A stretch of 64,000 nt of DNA from positions 3,195,001 to 3,259,000 of the forward strand of contig NZ_CP107902.1 of the NCBI RefSeq assembly GCF_036013935.1, in the 5' to 3' direction. Below are positions 25,372-33,329 of this stretch, piece after piece. Both the position numbers and the translations under genes were made by a program. The stretch comes from Streptomyces sp. NBC_00461 (GTDB lineage: Bacteria > Actinomycetota > Actinomycetes > Streptomycetales > Streptomycetaceae). The first letter of the stretch is position 1. The number at the start of each line of letters is the position of its first letter. The notes beneath the pieces are model-generated. The model did no database searches. It was given only the letters and a program-made list of their open reading frames with translations, and was not told the origin of the DNA.

Positions 25372-26343
25372 TCAGCGCGGTGACAGCGCCTGGTGCGGCA
25401 ACGGGATTGCCTGAAGCGCCAGTTGGTCCCGGATGCGCTGGACCAGGTTCTGCCATTGGCGGGTGAATCCCGGTTCCCGCTCCAGCGCCTCCCACAGGTG
25501 GACCAGCGAGTGGTGCACTCGCGCGTGCGGCGTCCACAGGTGCAGCAGGTGGTCGACGGCCGGCCGCAACGCGAGGACCGCGGCGGGCCCGTCCGCCGCG
25601 GCGAGCCGGCTGTTGTCCAGCATGTGCACCACCGTCGTCAGCAGCCAGTCATGGAGCGCGAGGTCCTCGCACAGGCCCGCAGCCGCGGCGACCGGTGTGT
25701 CCGCCGGCAGCCGCAGCCGCACGGTCCGCAGCCCGTCCCTGTCCAACCTGAATTCCACCAGTGCCGCCCGATCACCCTCGGAGATCCGGTGGACGACCCA
25801 ACGCAGGTGCGTACGGCGGGACTTGAACGGAACCTTGCGGTCCAGGAGCGGGTGGCGCAGGAGCCTCGTCAGCAGGGCCTCGGAGATCATCCCGAGGTCG
25901 AGTTCGCCGCCCGCCGCACCGCGCAGCACGCCCGCGGCAGTGGCCTGGTCGGGCAGCTTGCCCAGAGGCTCGACCACACCGGGCCGCACGAGATAGTGCC
26001 CCCAGGGGCGACGGGTGGCGGGGCCTACGGCCGGCGCGCTGAAGTACGCGGTGGACTGGAGCAGACGGCCCTCGGTCAGTGCCGCGCGGGCGGCCACCGT
26101 GCCGACGGCCCGGACCTTGACGCCGTTGGAGGTGGGCAGCCGGCAGTCCACTCCCGTCAGGACCTCGGGGGAAAGGACGTACAGATTGGGACGCTCGGAG
26201 ACCCTGACGTGTTCGTCGGCGCGCAGCCGCAGCAGCTGGGCGGCGGCCCGTCCCTCCAGCGCCTGGAAGGACGGCAGCAGACAGGTACGCACCTCACCGC
26301 AGGCGAGGACCGGGCGCGCGGGCTGCCCGAGGGGCGGCTGCAT
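25372..26343 (-). CDS. SCO2521-family protein
   Basis: A 323-residue soluble protein with no signal peptide and no catalytic motif that I recognise. It begins MQPPLGQPARPVLACGEVRTCLLPSFQALEGRAAAQLL and contains RLLQSTAYFSA and PWGHYLVRPGVVEPLGKL. A predicted helical C-terminal half follows (LALHDWLLTTVVHMLDNSRLA...HHSLVHLWEALEREPGFTRQW). The assignment comes from its place in the SCO2525-2524-2523-2522-2521 gene order and the general look of the family, not from a motif with known function. One base separates it from the upstream SCO2522-type gene, so translation is probably coupled. Confidence 0.75.
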   Translation of the reverse strand: MQPPLGQPARPVLACGEVRTCLLPSFQALEGRAAAQLLRLRADEHVRVSERPNLYVLSPEVLTGVDCRLPTSNGVKVRAVGTVAARAALTEGRLLQSTAYFSAPAVGPATRRPWGHYLVRPGVVEPLGKLPDQATAAGVLRGAAGGELDLGMISEALLTRLLRHPLLDRKVPFKSRRTHLRWVVHRISEGDRAALVEFRLDRDGLRTVRLRLPADTPVAAAAGLCEDLALHDWLLTTVVHMLDNSRLAAADGPAAVLALRPAVDHLLHLWTPHARVHHSLVHLWEALEREPGFTRQWQNLVQRIRDQLALQAIPLPHQALSPR

Positions 26344-26344
26344 C

Positions 26345-27331
26345 TCAACTCCCCTCAGTGGAAAGGGTGTAGGCGGGCTCCTCGTAGAAGACGTACGTGG
26401 CTCGCTGGGCGACCGCCTCCGGGACCGCGAGTCCTTCCCTGGCCGAGCGCTCGGCGACCTGGCGCAGCGCAGCGGAGTCGACGTCTGTCTGGTCGAGGAT
26501 GAGCCGCACGGCGTCCTCGACGGCCAGGAAGCGGTTCGACATCAGCGTGCAGGTGCGGTAGGCGCTGAAGGCCGTCGCCGACGGGTTGAGCCGGAGCAGC
26601 GGTGGCATCCGGTCCCAGTCGTGCGGGAAGCCCTCGCCGTTCCAGGGCTGCGGGACCAGCACCGGCTCGCCGAGGTGCCGTAGCAGCCCGAGCCGGACCA
26701 GCTGCCATACGGCGGCCAGGAACGGGCAGGACCACAGCCGGCCCCCGTCCCGCTCGGACCACAGCTCGACGTCCATGAAGACGGAGTGGTTGCGGGCCGC
26801 GGTCTCCTGGGGCGGCTGCCAGCCCCTGACCTCGCCCAGGGCCGCGCGCTTGGTGGCGGGCGTGCGCCGGCCGTTGGCGAGCCAGCCGGTGTGGCTGACG
26901 GGCGGGCGGGAGCCGTAGCTGCCCGGCGGCGGCGACTCGACCAGGCGGTGCACGACGGACTCGGCAAGCTCGATCCGGTCGGCGACCGCGCAGCCCGACT
27001 CACGGGCCAGGTAGTCGATGACCAGGCCTGCCTTCTCGGCCTCTGCCAGCACCAGCGGAACGAGTTCGGCCGGCGTGGAGAACCGGGTGAAGTAGTCGTC
27101 GATGAGGAAGCAGGTGCTGATACGGGGGCGCTTGCCGCCCATGCGGCGGGCCGTACCGGCGCGGGCGGCGTCCGCCCATGGCCGTACCTCGGCGAAGTGC
27201 TCGCGCAGCCGCTCGGGGCCCGCCTCGAAGTCCTCCATGTAGAGGTGGCCCAGCTCCAGCGAGAGGTGGGACAACGGCAGGGACTGGGTGTGGAGCTGCG
27301 CGGTGGTCTCCTGAAACACGGCTTCGCTCAC
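26345..27331 (-). CDS. SCO2522-family protein
   Basis: A 328-residue soluble protein of unknown function. It starts with GTG (MSEAVFQETTAQLHTQSLPLSHLSLELGHLYMEDFEAG). The conserved-looking block RISTCFLIDDYFTRFSTPAELVPLVLAEAEKAGLVIDYLARESGCA is followed by RNHSVFMDVELWSE and LLRLNPSATAFSAYRTCTLMSNRFLAVEDAVRLIL. The aspartate pair in FLIDDYF and EKAGL.IDYLARESGCA recall the SCO2522 family, named only by locus. Its GTG overlaps the stop of the P-loop gene (GTGA), so the two are translationally coupled and probably form a complex or pathway. Confidence 0.78.
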   Translation of the reverse strand: MSEAVFQETTAQLHTQSLPLSHLSLELGHLYMEDFEAGPERLREHFAEVRPWADAARAGTARRMGGKRPRISTCFLIDDYFTRFSTPAELVPLVLAEAEKAGLVIDYLARESGCAVADRIELAESVVHRLVESPPPGSYGSRPPVSHTGWLANGRRTPATKRAALGEVRGWQPPQETAARNHSVFMDVELWSERDGGRLWSCPFLAAVWQLVRLGLLRHLGEPVLVPQPWNGEGFPHDWDRMPPLLRLNPSATAFSAYRTCTLMSNRFLAVEDAVRLILDQTDVDSAALRQVAERSAREGLAVPEAVAQRATYVFYEEPAYTLSTEGS

Positions 27332-28251
27332 GCCTGCTCCCAGTACCTGTCGTCGGTGAGTCGCCCGGCCAGCGAGCTGAGCGCCTGCCAGGTCTCCCGG
27401 TTGGCGATCCGGCTGCCCAACACGTCCTCCTCGGTGATGAGTTGCTCACGCCATTCGAGGACCGGTTCGAGCGGCACGGAGCCGAGGACCAGGCTGTGGC
27501 CGATGCCGTGCGTGGAGGCGAGTTGCGTGAGATCGCCGTCGGTCTTGCGCATCCATGCCGACTGGGCGGGCGACACCTGTGACCACAGTGGCGATTCGGG
27601 ATCGGGTACGGCGACCCGTACGAAGCGGATGGCGCCGCGCAGCTCCTCCTCGTCGTGGCCGCGGGCGACGCCGCCGGCGACGATGCCGCGCTCACCGAAG
27701 ACCAGGCTCGCGGTGGCCGCCACATGCTGACGGGTCCAGCGGTGGAAGACCAGCCAGCGGGCCGTGACGCCGCTCATCTCGGGCTGTGCGGTCGCCTGCA
27801 GGACCATGTCGACGGCGTAGGAGCGGCCGGCGCTCAGGTCGACGACGACCAGGTCGAACTCGAAGCAGAGCTTCATCAGCAGGTCGACGCAGAGCCGCAG
27901 GTCGTCGTCGGTGACGGCGAACTCGCCGCCGCCGGTGTCGCCGGGCATCAGCACCAGACGGCCGCAGCCCGGCGGCGGGGACCGCAGCACCTGGTGCTCG
28001 GTCTCGGACCAGACGTCGATCCGGGCCGGTTCGCCGACCTGCCCTGTCAGGTAGGAGTGCAGACCGCGCTCCTCGGTGGTCTGGCGTGCGTCCCCCACGT
28101 CGAAGACGACCGCCGCGGTGGGCGAGCCGAAGTCGAAGTCGACGTAGCAGACGTCGTCCCCGGACAGCGCGCGCTGGTAGGCGAGGTTGGCGCTCGTGAC
28201 GGAGCGGCCCGTTCCTCCCTTGTCGGAGGCGGCGAAGATCAGCACGGTCAC
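27328..28251 (-). CDS. SCO2523-family variant P-loop (MinD/ParA-like) ATPase
   Basis: A 307-residue MinD/ParA-superfamily protein starting with GTG at 28251, which overlaps the stop of the upstream gene (GTGA). The deviant Walker A is FAASDKGGTGRSVTSANLAYQRAL: the signature lysine (KGG) is kept, but the second lysine before Ser/Thr is Arg. The switch regions are VCYVDFDFGSPTAA and LVVVDLSAGRSYAVD, where many relatives have DxPPG. The family is known as variant P-loop proteins. It may bind nucleotide without normal hydrolysis and act as a positioning switch. The GTG is preferred because further upstream the frame only shadows the neighbouring gene. Confidence 0.85.
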   Translation of the reverse strand: MTVLIFAASDKGGTGRSVTSANLAYQRALSGDDVCYVDFDFGSPTAAVVFDVGDARQTTEERGLHSYLTGQVGEPARIDVWSETEHQVLRSPPPGCGRLVLMPGDTGGGEFAVTDDDLRLCVDLLMKLCFEFDLVVVDLSAGRSYAVDMVLQATAQPEMSGVTARWLVFHRWTRQHVAATASLVFGERGIVAGGVARGHDEEELRGAIRFVRVAVPDPESPLWSQVSPAQSAWMRKTDGDLTQLASTHGIGHSLVLGSVPLEPVLEWREQLITEEDVLGSRIANRETWQALSSLAGRLTDDRYWEQA

Positions 28252-30098
28252 ACTCCCCCGTCCGCTGCCTCGCGGGCGCGGGCGAGCGAGTCGAGCTGTC
28301 CCAGCACGTCGAGCGTCAACGCGCAGGCGGTGCCCGGCTGTTCGTCCACGAGGCCGCGGGCGCGGCGCAGCATGATCTCGATGTTCCTCAGTTGCATCCC
28401 GTGCCGGCCGCCGTCCGAGGGGGCGGGTTCCAGCTGCTCGTTGCCCAGCAGGTGGGCGCACTCGCTGAGCAACGCCCTTGCCTGCTGGGTGAGTTCGAGG
28501 CTGCGGATGGGAGGCCTGCGGTACATGCCGTGCGCCTGGACCATCACCTCGGTGACCCGCTCGGTGATGCTCCACGACACCGGCAGCCGCCCCTTGTGGA
28601 CCGCCGCCCCGGGATAGGCGCAGTGGACGTCGTCCCACAGGCCGACACCCTCGCCGTCCCGGATACGACGGCGCCACATGTGGTCGAAGACGTCCTCGGC
28701 GAGCCGGAGCAGCCGCTCGTGCGAGGCGAGGTTGCGCGACAGCGTGCACATCTGGACCGTCCGCTTCAGCAGCTGTGCCGAGAAGTCGGTCATGGCCCAG
28801 GTCATGGGCGGGCCGAGACGCTCGCTGCCCTGCAACGGCAGTTGGACGCCCACGGTGTGCAGCTCGTGAACCGTGGGGTCGTCGCGGGTCATGCGGCTGG
28901 TGATGCGGCCGCGTTCGGCGAGGCGTTCCATGACGCGGACGGTGCGGGTCAGGTCGTCGTCGGTGGCCCGGCGCCGCATCAGGTCGTGCACGAGGATGGC
29001 GGCGACGGAGAGGGAGAAGTACTCGGACTCCAGCCTCTGTCCGGTCGTACGCCAGGGAATGTCCTCCAGGGGCCAGCGCTCGTCGTCGAAGCGGGCGATG
29101 CCGGACCAGTACTGCTGGGTGAGTTCCCATCGCAGCCGTAGCGCCTCGGTGAGCTTTTGCTGTTCGGCGTTGAGCAGGCCCAGGGTGAGGGTGCGGTCGG
29201 AGAACAGGTCCTGGATGCCGTCGAGGGCGACCACGGTGAAGTACAGGTACGGCACCGGGTTGGCAATGCCCTCGGGCTGCGGCCCGACGGGTTCGCCGGT
29301 GTCGACCTCGGGGGCGTCCCGTACCAGGCTCCACGCCCAGCCGCACTCGAAGAGCTGGCTCTCGTCCTTGAGGCCTTCCTCGATGTCGATGCCGAGGAAC
29401 AGGCTTTCCACGAGCGCGGCGCGCAGCGGACGGAAGCGGCTCTGGAACTTGCCGAGCACCTGCCGCTGCGAAAGCCGTCCCTGGCCCAGGAGTTCGGTGA
29501 GGGCGCGGCCCTGGGGTGACTCGGTGTCGAAGGCGTTGACGGTGAAGGAGCGCAGCAGGCTCACCATGGCGGCGGTGAGCCGGTTGCCGGTCATCTGGCG
29601 CAGCTCGGCGATCGCCTCCCGGATGTCGCCGCGGCGGGTCCTGGTCTCGTACACCTTGAGGAAGCCGAGCGTGGCGAGGCACAAGGTGATCGACCTCGCG
29701 AAGGAGTCGACCACGCCGAGCCGGCGTTGTTCCTCCGTGATCTCCGTCGTCTCGTCGGCGGAGCCGAAGTAGTGGCCCCCGGCGAAGGTCGGCTCCTGGT
29801 CGTCGCCCGTGTGCGTGCGCATGAACCGGGTCGCTGCGGTGACGAGGCCGGCCGGGATGTCCGGCCGCCCGCCGGCTCTCTTCAGGGCCTGCCGGACGTC
29901 CTGCTGCGTGGTGTCCGGGTCGTCCAGCCGGAACGCCGGGATCTCCGTGGCCGGATACAGCAGGCAGAGCAGTTGCTCCGCGTCGGCCACGCTGCTCCGT
30001 CCGCCCCACTCTCCCCAGACCCACTCCCCCTGGTCGAAGGAGTAGCGAGCCATTGCCTGCCAGATGTCCAGCAGATGCTGACGTGGCTTGATCTGCAC
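28248..30098 (-). CDS. SCO2524-family large helical protein
   Basis: About 616 residues, largest member of the operon, with no signal peptide and no enzymatic motif. It begins MQIKPRQHLLDIWQAMARYSFDQGEWVWGEWGGRSSVADAEQLLCLLYPATEIPAF and is mostly helical. Notable segments are GFLKVYETRTRRGDIREAIAELRQMTGNRLTAAMVSLLRSFTVNAFDTES and LWDDVHCAYPGAAVHKGRLPVSWSITERVTEVMVQAHG. GTG 30098 is chosen because AGGGGG lies just upstream; an in-frame GTG at 30113 is possible. Its stop overlaps the P-loop start. The size and helical content suggest a scaffold or effector for the ATPase; the function is unknown. Confidence 0.8.
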   Translation of the reverse strand: MQIKPRQHLLDIWQAMARYSFDQGEWVWGEWGGRSSVADAEQLLCLLYPATEIPAFRLDDPDTTQQDVRQALKRAGGRPDIPAGLVTAATRFMRTHTGDDQEPTFAGGHYFGSADETTEITEEQRRLGVVDSFARSITLCLATLGFLKVYETRTRRGDIREAIAELRQMTGNRLTAAMVSLLRSFTVNAFDTESPQGRALTELLGQGRLSQRQVLGKFQSRFRPLRAALVESLFLGIDIEEGLKDESQLFECGWAWSLVRDAPEVDTGEPVGPQPEGIANPVPYLYFTVVALDGIQDLFSDRTLTLGLLNAEQQKLTEALRLRWELTQQYWSGIARFDDERWPLEDIPWRTTGQRLESEYFSLSVAAILVHDLMRRRATDDDLTRTVRVMERLAERGRITSRMTRDDPTVHELHTVGVQLPLQGSERLGPPMTWAMTDFSAQLLKRTVQMCTLSRNLASHERLLRLAEDVFDHMWRRRIRDGEGVGLWDDVHCAYPGAAVHKGRLPVSWSITERVTEVMVQAHGMYRRPPIRSLELTQQARALLSECAHLLGNEQLEPAPSDGGRHGMQLRNIEIMLRRARGLVDEQPGTACALTLDVLGQLDSLARAREAADGGV

Positions 30099-30145
30099 CC
30101 CCGGCCCCCTCACCGACTGCGTCGCGTCGCCCTGTCGGAGACTGT

Positions 30146-30928
30146 CTAATTACCCCAGCCGCGAAAGCCGCAAGCCACGATCATGGACGTATAACCATGG
30201 CGCACCGCATGGGGCTTGCCGACCTTGGAAATCCGGAACCCCTCTTCGGCGGCATGCCTTTTGACGGCGGACCTGATCTCCGGCTCCCCGAGTTTGCATG
30301 CGGGAAAGTGGGTGTCTCCCACGTAATATCCCTCGGAGCCCTCCATGAACGCGGCCGCGAACGGCGCGCCCGGTGTGAGCGACAGCATGAAGCACTCGAC
30401 GGCCTGCCGGAACTCCTCGTGGGATGTCGACAGGGATTCGGCCACGAAGAACATGGTCCCGAGCGACCAGTGGTCGCGTCGGCCGCCCAGGGCGAAGAGG
30501 TCTCCCTGCTCGACGCCGACGACCTGGGCGAACCTGTCCCGCGGATCGCCCGGCAGCGTCGCGTAGCCCTCGTCCTGGCACAGCAGGTGCCAGAACGCGT
30601 CCCAGCTCTCGTCGTACGAGCGCCGCTGCTTCTCCAGATACTCCACATTCCGGTCCGCCCGGTCGAGCAGGGTGATCTCCTCGCACCAGGGCAGCATGGA
30701 AAAGGCCGGATAGAGATTGGCTCCGGCCCCGACGTCGATCCCCCGGTACGGGCGGTCCTGACGCCCACGGAAATGATCACTGAAGTGCGCGCGGACGATG
30801 GAGATGATCTCCGCGTCCTCGTGGATCACTCTCTTGTAGTTGTGGCTGACGTAGGCCTGTGGGTCGAATGCGTCCCACGGGGCGTCGGCGTTCAACTGCG
30901 ACGGGCTCTCCGGTGATCCCATATGCAT
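30146..30928 (-). CDS. SCO2525-family SAM-dependent methyltransferase
   Basis: A 260-residue class I methyltransferase resembling the NNMT/PNMT/TEMT group. The N-terminal segment is WDAFDPQAYVSHNYKRVIHEDAEIISIVRAHFSDHF, motif I is YRGIDVGAGANLYPAFSML, then ITLLDRADRNVEYLEKQ (motif II) and a long insert. SLGTMFFVAESLSTSHEEFRQAVECFMLSLTPGAPFAAAFMEGSEGYYVGD follows. It is the first gene of the six-gene operon and divergent from the GNAT gene. No Shine-Dalgarno sequence precedes ATG 30928 or 30922, so it may be leaderless. A small-molecule N-methylation role is a family inference only. Confidence 0.86.
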   Translation of the reverse strand: MHMGSPESPSQLNADAPWDAFDPQAYVSHNYKRVIHEDAEIISIVRAHFSDHFRGRQDRPYRGIDVGAGANLYPAFSMLPWCEEITLLDRADRNVEYLEKQRRSYDESWDAFWHLLCQDEGYATLPGDPRDRFAQVVGVEQGDLFALGGRRDHWSLGTMFFVAESLSTSHEEFRQAVECFMLSLTPGAPFAAAFMEGSEGYYVGDTHFPACKLGEPEIRSAVKRHAAEEGFRISKVGKPHAVRHGYTSMIVACGFRGWGN

Positions 30929-30991
30929 TTCATTAACGTACCTTGATCAGCCGACTTGAACTCCCGTACCCAAGCGGGCAATTCTGGGCGA

Positions 30992-31480
30992 ATGCCTGAT
31001 CTGCACATTCGGACGGCCCGCGAGGACGACCTTCCGGAAATCTGCCTTCTCGACAGGGAGGCGTTCCCTGCCGAGCCGTATCCCGAGTTCGTACTGCGCC
31101 AGTACTTCGACCTGTGCTGCGGCCATCTGATCGTCGTGGACGACGGCACCGCCCTGAGGGGATACCTGATCGCCGCAGCCCCGTCGGACTGCGGGCCCAC
31201 GTGGCTGATCAGCCTCGGTGTGGCCCGGGACCTGCGGGGACGGGGACTGGGCCGCCGGCTCATGACGAGGATGCTCGATCGCCTGCGTTCCGAGGGTGCG
31301 AGCGAGGTGCGGCTCGCGGTCGACCCGGACAACGAACCGGCCGTCCACCTCTACAAGTCGCTCGGCTTCACCCCGCTCGGCGGCCCCCGCAGGGACTACT
31401 TCGGTGCCGGCAAGGACCGGCTCCTCATGGCTCTCTTCCTGCCGGCCGCACCGACACCAGCCCCGCCTCGTAGGCCATGA
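30992..31480 (+). CDS. GNAT-family N-acetyltransferase
   Basis: A 162-residue acetyltransferase. The acetyl-CoA-binding motif is VARDLRGRGLGRRLMTRMLDRL, preceded by HLIVVDDGTALRGYLIAA. The late motif EVRLAVDPDNEPAVHLYKSLGFTPLG follows. It resembles RimI-type N-alpha-acetyltransferases and small-molecule acetyltransferases; the substrate is unknown. ATG 30992 (MPDLHIRTAREDD) is preferred to an in-frame ATG at 30956. It is divergent from the SCO2525-type methyltransferase (63 bp) and its 3' end overlaps the LuxR remnant by 56 bp, tail to tail. Confidence 0.88.
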   Translation: MPDLHIRTAREDDLPEICLLDREAFPAEPYPEFVLRQYFDLCCGHLIVVDDGTALRGYLIAAAPSDCGPTWLISLGVARDLRGRGLGRRLMTRMLDRLRSEGASEVRLAVDPDNEPAVHLYKSLGFTPLGGPRRDYFGAGKDRLLMALFLPAAPTPAPPRRP

Positions 31481-31721
31481 TCACCAGCTGGACCCGGTCC
31501 CGCGCGTCCAGCTTGGCCAGGAGACGGGTGAGGTAGGTCTTCGCCGTGGCGACGCTGATGCACAGTTCAGCGGCTATCTCGGCGTTGGCCAGGCCCGTGC
31601 CGACCAGGGTGAGGACCTCGCGTTCGCGGTCGGTGATGCCCATCAACTCCCGTCGTGGTGCGGCCGGTTCGGGGTGGGACGCGAAGTCGTGGATCAGGCG
31701 GCGGGTCACACTCGGGGCGCC
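31425..31721 (-). pseudogene. 5'-truncated LuxR/NarL response-regulator remnant
   Basis: About 98 codons remain, reading from GAPSVTRRLIHDFASHP, the linker that normally follows the receiver domain. They continue through a complete LuxR-type HTH (LMGITDREREVLTLVGTGLANAEIAAELCISVATAKTYLTRLLAKLDARDRVQLVIMAYEAGLV). The Asp-bearing receiver domain is absent: upstream in frame the sequence turns into unrelated residues and then the divergent hydrolase gene. There is no start codon with a ribosome site at the break. It is best read as the decayed 3' end of a two-component regulator, and it marks the left edge of the accessory block. Confidence 0.8.
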
Positions 31722-31757
31722 GTGGACCGGCGTGACGTATGAGAAACCCGTCGTCGC

Positions 31758-31780
31758 GGCAGGGGGCAAACCCCCCTGCC
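31758..31780. terminator. G/C hairpin between LuxR remnant and hydrolase gene
   Basis: GGCAGGGGG (31758-31766) pairs perfectly with CCCCCTGCC (31772-31780) around a 5-base loop. It lies about 50 bp upstream of the hydrolase start and beside the point where the LuxR gene was broken. It could be a terminator, or part of a dispersed repeat involved in the rearrangement. Confidence 0.55.
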
Positions 31781-31829
31781 AACACGGCAGTTGACCGGAT
31801 GGGAGGCGCGGGCCGGATCCGGGAGTCTC

Positions 31830-33311
31830 ATGGTCATGAAGGAGATCACGAAGAGCGCCGCCCTGATCGCAGCCGTCTCCGGCATCGTTTTCGGTGCCAT
31901 CACGCCTCTCACCGCGTCCGCCGCCGAGACGCCACTCAAGTGGACCAGGTGCGAGGGCAGCGGCGTCGACCCACGCCAGCGGTGCGCGACCCTCGAAGTG
32001 CCGATGGACTACGCGCACCCCGACGGCCCGAAGATCGACCTCGCCGTCTCCCGCATCCCCAGCGAGAAGCCGTCCGCACGCCGGGGCGCCCTGCTGCTCG
32101 TTCCCGGCGGGCCCGGTGGCACGAGCCTCGACGACCCCTCCGGGAAGGGGCAGAAGCTGCCGCAGGACGTCCGGGACACCTACGACCTGATCGGTTTCGC
32201 GCCGCGCGGCAACGCACCCTCCACCGACGTCAGTTGCGGGCTCGACCACGCCGACCTCGCGCTGACGTCGCTGCGCCCCTGGCCCGCCGCCGACGGATCG
32301 GTCACCGGCAACATGACCACCGCGCGGCGCGTGGCCGACGCCTGCGCGCACAACGGCGGCGAGCTGATGCGGCACCTCAGCACGGCCGACAACGCACGCG
32401 ACATCGACCGCATCCGGGCCGCGCTCGGCGAACGGAGGATCTCGGCGTGGGGCGTCTCGTACGGCACGTATGTCGGCGCCGTCTACAGCCAGTTGTTCCC
32501 GGACCGCACCGACCGCGTCGTCCTCGACAGCAACGACAACCCCGATCCGGTCAAGGTGGAGCGCGCCTGGGTCCAGGCGCAGGAGGTCGGCGCCGAGGAC
32601 AACTTCCCCGAGTTCGCCAAGTGGGCCGCCCGGCCCGGCAATCCGTACCGGCTGGCCGACACGGCGGCCGAGGTGCGCCCGCTCTTCCTCAGCCTCGCCG
32701 CCCGCCTGGACCGCGAGCCGATCCCGTGGCCCGGCGCCAACCCGGAAGAGCTGAACGGCAACGTGCTGCGCCAGACCATGCTGAACAGCTTCGACGACCC
32801 CGACGACTACGCCGGTCTCGCCCAGCTGATCCTGGCCGCGCGGAAGGGCACGGTGCCGCCCGCGCCGCAGTCGCCCCCGGAGGCGGTGCTGCAGAACGTC
32901 GTCGCGGTGGGTGCCGCCACCCTCTGCGACGACGCCGCCTGGCCGAGGTCGGCCGCCGTGTACGAGAAGGGCGTGGCCGAGAGCCGGGCCAGGTATCCGC
33001 TGACGGCGGGCATGCCCCGTAACGCGATGGTGTGCGCCGCGTGGCCGTGGCAGCCGGAGCGGGCGCCGGTGCGGATCACCGACCGAGGGCCGTCCAACGT
33101 CCTGCTCGTCCAGAACGAGCGCGACATGGAGACTCCGCTGAGCGGCGCCCTGAAGCTCCGCGCGGCCCTCGGCCGCCGCGCCGTCATGGTGACCGTCGAC
33201 TCCACCGGCCACGAGGCCTACCTCGCCAACGGCAACGAGTGCGGCGACGCGACGGTCTCGCGGTTCCTGGCGACGGGCGAGCGGCCCGAGCGGGACGTCC
33301 ACTGCGGGTGA
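31830..33311 (+). CDS. Secreted alpha/beta hydrolase (tripeptidyl-aminopeptidase type)
   Basis: A 493-residue exported hydrolase. The signal peptide (MVMKEITKSAALIAAVSGIVFGAITPLTASA) ends near residue 31. After the domain start CATLEVPMDYAHPDGPKIDLAVSR, the oxyanion region LLLVPGGPGGT and the nucleophile elbow GVSYGTYVG are clear. The acid is likely the Asp in VLLVQNERDMETPL and the base the His in DSTGHEAYL. The arrangement matches the Streptomyces Tap/SlpD/SlpE mycelium-associated aminopeptidases, which cut N-terminal tripeptides. GGGAG lies 6 bases before the start. Confidence 0.88.
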   Translation: MVMKEITKSAALIAAVSGIVFGAITPLTASAAETPLKWTRCEGSGVDPRQRCATLEVPMDYAHPDGPKIDLAVSRIPSEKPSARRGALLLVPGGPGGTSLDDPSGKGQKLPQDVRDTYDLIGFAPRGNAPSTDVSCGLDHADLALTSLRPWPAADGSVTGNMTTARRVADACAHNGGELMRHLSTADNARDIDRIRAALGERRISAWGVSYGTYVGAVYSQLFPDRTDRVVLDSNDNPDPVKVERAWVQAQEVGAEDNFPEFAKWAARPGNPYRLADTAAEVRPLFLSLAARLDREPIPWPGANPEELNGNVLRQTMLNSFDDPDDYAGLAQLILAARKGTVPPAPQSPPEAVLQNVVAVGAATLCDDAAWPRSAAVYEKGVAESRARYPLTAGMPRNAMVCAAWPWQPERAPVRITDRGPSNVLLVQNERDMETPLSGALKLRAALGRRAVMVTVDSTGHEAYLANGNECGDATVSRFLATGERPERDVHCG

Positions 33312-33329
33312 GCGCACTCGGTGCAGCCG

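Noticed and set aside
28252..30024. An N-terminal extension of about 590 residues on the P-loop ATPase
   Set aside because: This part is out-of-frame sequence of the SCO2524-type gene. The real start is the GTG at 28251 that overlaps that gene's stop.
24340..30928. A conservon (cvn) cluster
   Set aside because: The genes do not match the CvnA kinase, roadblock, DUF742 and small GTPase set; there is a ParA-like protein instead of a Ras-like one.
31722..33317. A 630-residue LuxR protein on the minus strand
   Set aside because: Everything upstream of codon 31721 is antisense to the alpha/beta hydrolase. Only the last 98 codons resemble a regulator, hence the pseudogene call.
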